Shown one piece after another: positions 7,074 to 9,289 of a stretch of DNA of 9,289 bases. Within the stretch, counting starts at the first letter, position 1; each line of letters opens with the position of its first letter. The translations under genes and the position numbers were made by a program. The stretch comes from Anaerolineales bacterium (GTDB taxonomy: Bacteria; Chloroflexota; Anaerolineae; Anaerolineales; UBA11858): positions 1 to 9,289 of the forward strand of contig WFTY01000292.1 in the NCBI GenBank assembly GCA_015485245.1, in the 5' to 3' direction. Under the pieces are notes generated by a model that made no database searches, was not told the DNA's origin, and saw nothing but the letters and a program-made list of their open reading frames with translations.

Positions 7074-7628
7074 TCAGTCTGTAAACAAAGGAATATGCCC
7101 CAGGGAAATCACCTCTGCCCATTTCTCCTGATCCCCCTCGGTCAGGATCGCGGCCAGGGCAACGACCTCCCCATCCACCTGCCGGATGATCTTCCCCATT
7201 CCCTCCAACGTGGAACCGGTGCTGATGACATCATCCAGCAACACGGCACGCTTCCCCTCAACCAGGGAAAGATCCTTCTCGTCCAGGTAGAGCGTTTGCG
7301 GCCTGCCGGTGGTGATGGAAAGCGTCTCCGCCTGAATGGTCTGCCCCATGTAACTGCGGTATTGCTTGCGCAGGACAACATAAGGCTTCTGGCTGACGCG
7401 AGAGAGGGCGTGGATGAGCGGGATGCTCTTGGCCTCCGCGGTGACGAGCACGTCATAGCTCAGCCCACTTAGCTTCTCGTGCAGCGCCTCGGCGCAGGCC
7501 TCCACCAGCTCGGTGTCGCCCAGGATGTTGAGCACGGCAATGCGCAAACCCGGCTGAACTTCGAAGAGAGGCAATTCCCGATACACCCCGGCAATTTCCA
7601 GCGGGTAGACAGAACGCTGAGAGGACAT
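7074..7628 (-). CDS. Type I phosphoribosyltransferase (APRT/Xpt-like)
   Basis: Cytoplasmic enzyme of 184 residues that should join a purine base (adenine, xanthine or hypoxanthine) to PRPP, giving a nucleotide in salvage. The PRPP-binding motif VLLDDVISTGSTL (129-141) is complete: the acidic pair D132-D133 is followed by the phosphate-binding STGST loop. The segment TAEAKSIPLI (63-72) sits where the pyrophosphate loop is expected, and LRKQYRSYMG (86-95) matches the flexible hood. The short C-terminal half after the motif is also typical. The N-terminus is longer than in E. coli Apt and resembles purine-repressor-related or archaeal Apt-like forms, so the base cannot be named. The ATG has AAGGAG 9 nt upstream. 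The gene begins 21 nt after the sigma factor stop, which suggests co-transcription with it. Confidence 0.85.
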   Translation of the reverse strand: MSSQRSVYPLEIAGVYRELPLFEVQPGLRIAVLNILGDTELVEACAEALHEKLSGLSYDVLVTAEAKSIPLIHALSRVSQKPYVVLRKQYRSYMGQTIQAETLSITTGRPQTLYLDEKDLSLVEGKRAVLLDDVISTGSTLEGMGKIIRQVDGEVVALAAILTEGDQEKWAEVISLGHIPLFTD

Positions 7629-7637
7629 AGTGATTCG

Positions 7638-7643
7638 CTCCTT
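7638..7643 (-). promoter_or_regulatory. Ribosome binding site of the phosphoribosyltransferase
   Basis: AAGGAG on the minus strand lies 9 nt before the ATG at 7628, inside the 21-nt gap after the sigma factor stop codon. Confidence 0.7.
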
Positions 7644-7649
7644 AGCAAG

Positions 7650-9221
7650 TTAATCTTCAAGGAAGTCGCGCAAGTGGCGGCTGCGGGTTGGATGCCGCAG
7701 TTTGCGCAACGCCTTGGCCTCGATTTGGCGGATGCGCTCGCGGGTGACGTTGAAATACTGCCCCACCTCTTCCAGGGTGTGATCCTTCCCGTCCAGCAAG
7801 CCAAAGCGCAATTCTAACACCTGACGCTCCCTTTCGTTAAGGATCGCTAAAGCGTTTTTGACCTGTTCGCGCAGCATCTCGCGAGCAGCGGCGTCCATCG
7901 GCTCTTGAGCGTCCTCATCCTCAATGAAATCCCCCAACTGATTATTGTCGTCATCGGAGCCGATAGGCGTCTCCAGGGAAAGCGGGGCTTCAGAGGCCTG
8001 CAACAGACGGCTGATCTTCCGCACGGTGCGCGAGAGATGGCGGCGCAGCTCTGGCGGAAGGCGCTCATCGTTTTCCTTTAACATTTTGATGGTGCGCACG
8101 TGCTGAACATCCATAAACCCGGAAGCCAGGGCAAGCTCCTCCAGGGTAGGTTCCCGGTTCAATTCCTGTGTCAGGCGGCGCTGAATGCGCGTCAGACGGT
8201 TGACGGTCTCATGTACATGCACCGGGATGCGGATGGTGCGCGCCTGATCGGCGATGGAACGGCTGACCGACTGGCGAATCCACCAGGTGGCGTAGGTGCT
8301 GAATTTGTAGCCGCGGGTAGGATCGAACTTGGAAACCGCGCGCAACAGCCCCACATTACCTTCCTGAATTAAATCCAGGAAGGAATTGCCCCGCCCGGTA
8401 TACCGCTTTGCCACACTGACCACCAGCCGCAGGTTGGCGCGGATGATTCGGTTCTTGGCCTCGCTGGCCAGCTCGCGCAGCTCGCGCATTTCCCGGTTGA
8501 TTTGCTCCTCCCCCGGCAGATACCGCGAGAACGTTCGCCGGGTGGGCAATTGTTGATTCTTGGCCAGGTAAGCGCGCATTTTCTCCGCGGTCAGCGCGGG
8601 GAGGGAATAAAAGGCGATGTAAACCGTGAAAGCATAGCGCGCCACCGCGTCCCAAAAAGCATCCTTCCCCCACAAGCCGTTGTCCAGGTAATTTCGCAGG
8701 TAGGATTTCTGCGGCAAATCCCAGGTCTGCCGCAGTTGCCGCGCCTCGTCAAAGATTGCCATCAGCTCCGGACAGGCGAATTCCCAACGGGCAATATCTT
8801 CCTGCAAACGCTGCCAGGCGGTAGATGTCTCGGCAAACACAGCTCGATACACGCTCTGGCAGGAGGACACGCCGCGACGGGCGATGGGATGCTGGCGGCT
8901 GATGGCATCCAGACGACGCACCGTCACCATGCGCGCCGAAAGCCAGAACTCCTGATCCACCGTCAAGAGCTCCACTTTGCCAATGTCGTTGAAATACAAA
9001 CGAATGGGATCGCTCTCCAGCGGTTGCAGGGTGCTTGCCGTGGCTTCGTCGGGCGGCTTCTCCACGACCGGCTCTTCCTCTGGCGAAGCATCGAGAGGGA
9101 ATTCCGTCGCGGGCACTCCATCCACCTCAAGTTGCTCATCGGGGGAGACTTCATCACCCAGGTTGGGATACACCAGTGGGTCCGAAGATATCAGGGGAGG
9201 GGATGAATCATCATTGGACAT
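7650..9221 (-). CDS. rpoD: Principal RNA polymerase sigma-70 factor (RpoD/SigA type)
   Basis: Directs RNA polymerase to -10/-35 promoters. From the ATG at 9221 it has 523 residues. They comprise an acidic N-terminus (about 1-70) without recognisable region 1.1, region 1.2 (DPIRLYFNDIG, 71-81), a helical non-conserved region (about 103-250), region 2 (about 252-335), region 3 and region 4 (about 447-523). The promoter-melting aromatics are intact in GYKFSTYATWW (304-314), and the -10 helix keeps Q317 but has S320 where E. coli has T440. The -35 helix VTRERIRQ (492-499) keeps the key R494, E495 and R498. Region 3 carries an insertion of about 25 residues near 376-400. The start is uncertain: the 9221 ATG has GAG 10 nt upstream, the in-frame GTG at 9236 has no Shine-Dalgarno sequence, and the frame stays open to the right edge. 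The conserved core favours a housekeeping sigma over an alternative one. Confidence 0.93.
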   Translation of the reverse strand: MSNDDSSPPLISSDPLVYPNLGDEVSPDEQLEVDGVPATEFPLDASPEEEPVVEKPPDEATASTLQPLESDPIRLYFNDIGKVELLTVDQEFWLSARMVTVRRLDAISRQHPIARRGVSSCQSVYRAVFAETSTAWQRLQEDIARWEFACPELMAIFDEARQLRQTWDLPQKSYLRNYLDNGLWGKDAFWDAVARYAFTVYIAFYSLPALTAEKMRAYLAKNQQLPTRRTFSRYLPGEEQINREMRELRELASEAKNRIIRANLRLVVSVAKRYTGRGNSFLDLIQEGNVGLLRAVSKFDPTRGYKFSTYATWWIRQSVSRSIADQARTIRIPVHVHETVNRLTRIQRRLTQELNREPTLEELALASGFMDVQHVRTIKMLKENDERLPPELRRHLSRTVRKISRLLQASEAPLSLETPIGSDDDNNQLGDFIEDEDAQEPMDAAAREMLREQVKNALAILNERERQVLELRFGLLDGKDHTLEEVGQYFNVTRERIRQIEAKALRKLRHPTRSRHLRDFLED

Positions 9222-9289
9222 AACAGCATCGCTCACAGGGCGGGAGAGGCGGTCAAATGGCTCTGGGCTTTGTGCAGGCGAGCCAGCAA

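Noticed and set aside
6976..7122. N-terminal extension of the aldehyde dehydrogenase by 49 codons
   Set aside because: It overlaps the phosphoribosyltransferase gene, does not look like family sequence, and the ATG at 6975 has a good ribosome binding site.
8502..9206. Long plus-strand frame opposite the sigma factor gene
   Set aside because: It is the antisense shadow of a clear sigma-70 gene and has no recognisable domain.

Overview
The window holds eight protein-coding genes in GC-rich DNA (about 60% GC by eye), with very little intergenic space and no RNA gene, insertion sequence, phage gene or CRISPR array that I can see. It looks like core chromosome of a free-living bacterium. The protein styles (PepF-like M3B peptidase, lactate permease of the APTKI type, an unusual principal sigma factor, an aldehyde dehydrogenase ending in PFGGWKASGSTGK) suggest a Chloroflexota member, perhaps Anaerolineae. 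That placement is an impression from the sequences, not a phylogenetic result.

Layout: the left end carries a plus-strand M3 oligoendopeptidase whose 5' end lies outside the window. It ends at an intrinsic terminator (1739-1774). Everything to the right is on the minus strand, read from right to left: a principal sigma-70 factor (7650-9221), an APRT/Xpt-like phosphoribosyltransferase (7074-7628), an aldehyde dehydrogenase resembling 1-pyrroline-5-carboxylate dehydrogenase (5404-6975), a 79-residue two-helix membrane protein (5126-5365), an alpha/beta hydrolase (4247-5125), a CPBP-type intramembrane protease (3382-4260) and a lactate-type permease (1778-3310). Gaps in that series are 21, 98, 38, 0, -14 and 71 nt, so much of it could be co-transcribed. 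The last gene converges on the peptidase gene.

Functionally this is mostly housekeeping and catabolism: peptide breakdown, organic acid uptake, oxidation of an aldehyde (possibly from proline or glutamate metabolism), purine salvage and transcription initiation. The tightest unit is small membrane protein - hydrolase - CPBP protease. There the hydrolase GTG directly follows the TAG of the small gene in the same frame, and the protease ATG lies inside the 3' end of the hydrolase gene. I assign no pathway to that trio.

Four starts are reconsidered here. The peptidase frame runs in from the window edge. The CPBP protease starts at the ATG at 4260 behind GAGGAG, not at the TTG at 4275. The aldehyde dehydrogenase starts at the ATG at 6975, not at 7122. 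The sigma factor probably starts at the ATG at 9221, though its frame stays open to the right edge. I found no clearly novel multi-gene system; the points most worth a look are the TAG/GTG junction, an insertion in region 3 of the sigma factor, and a CGAAG-type repeat abutting the permease start codon.
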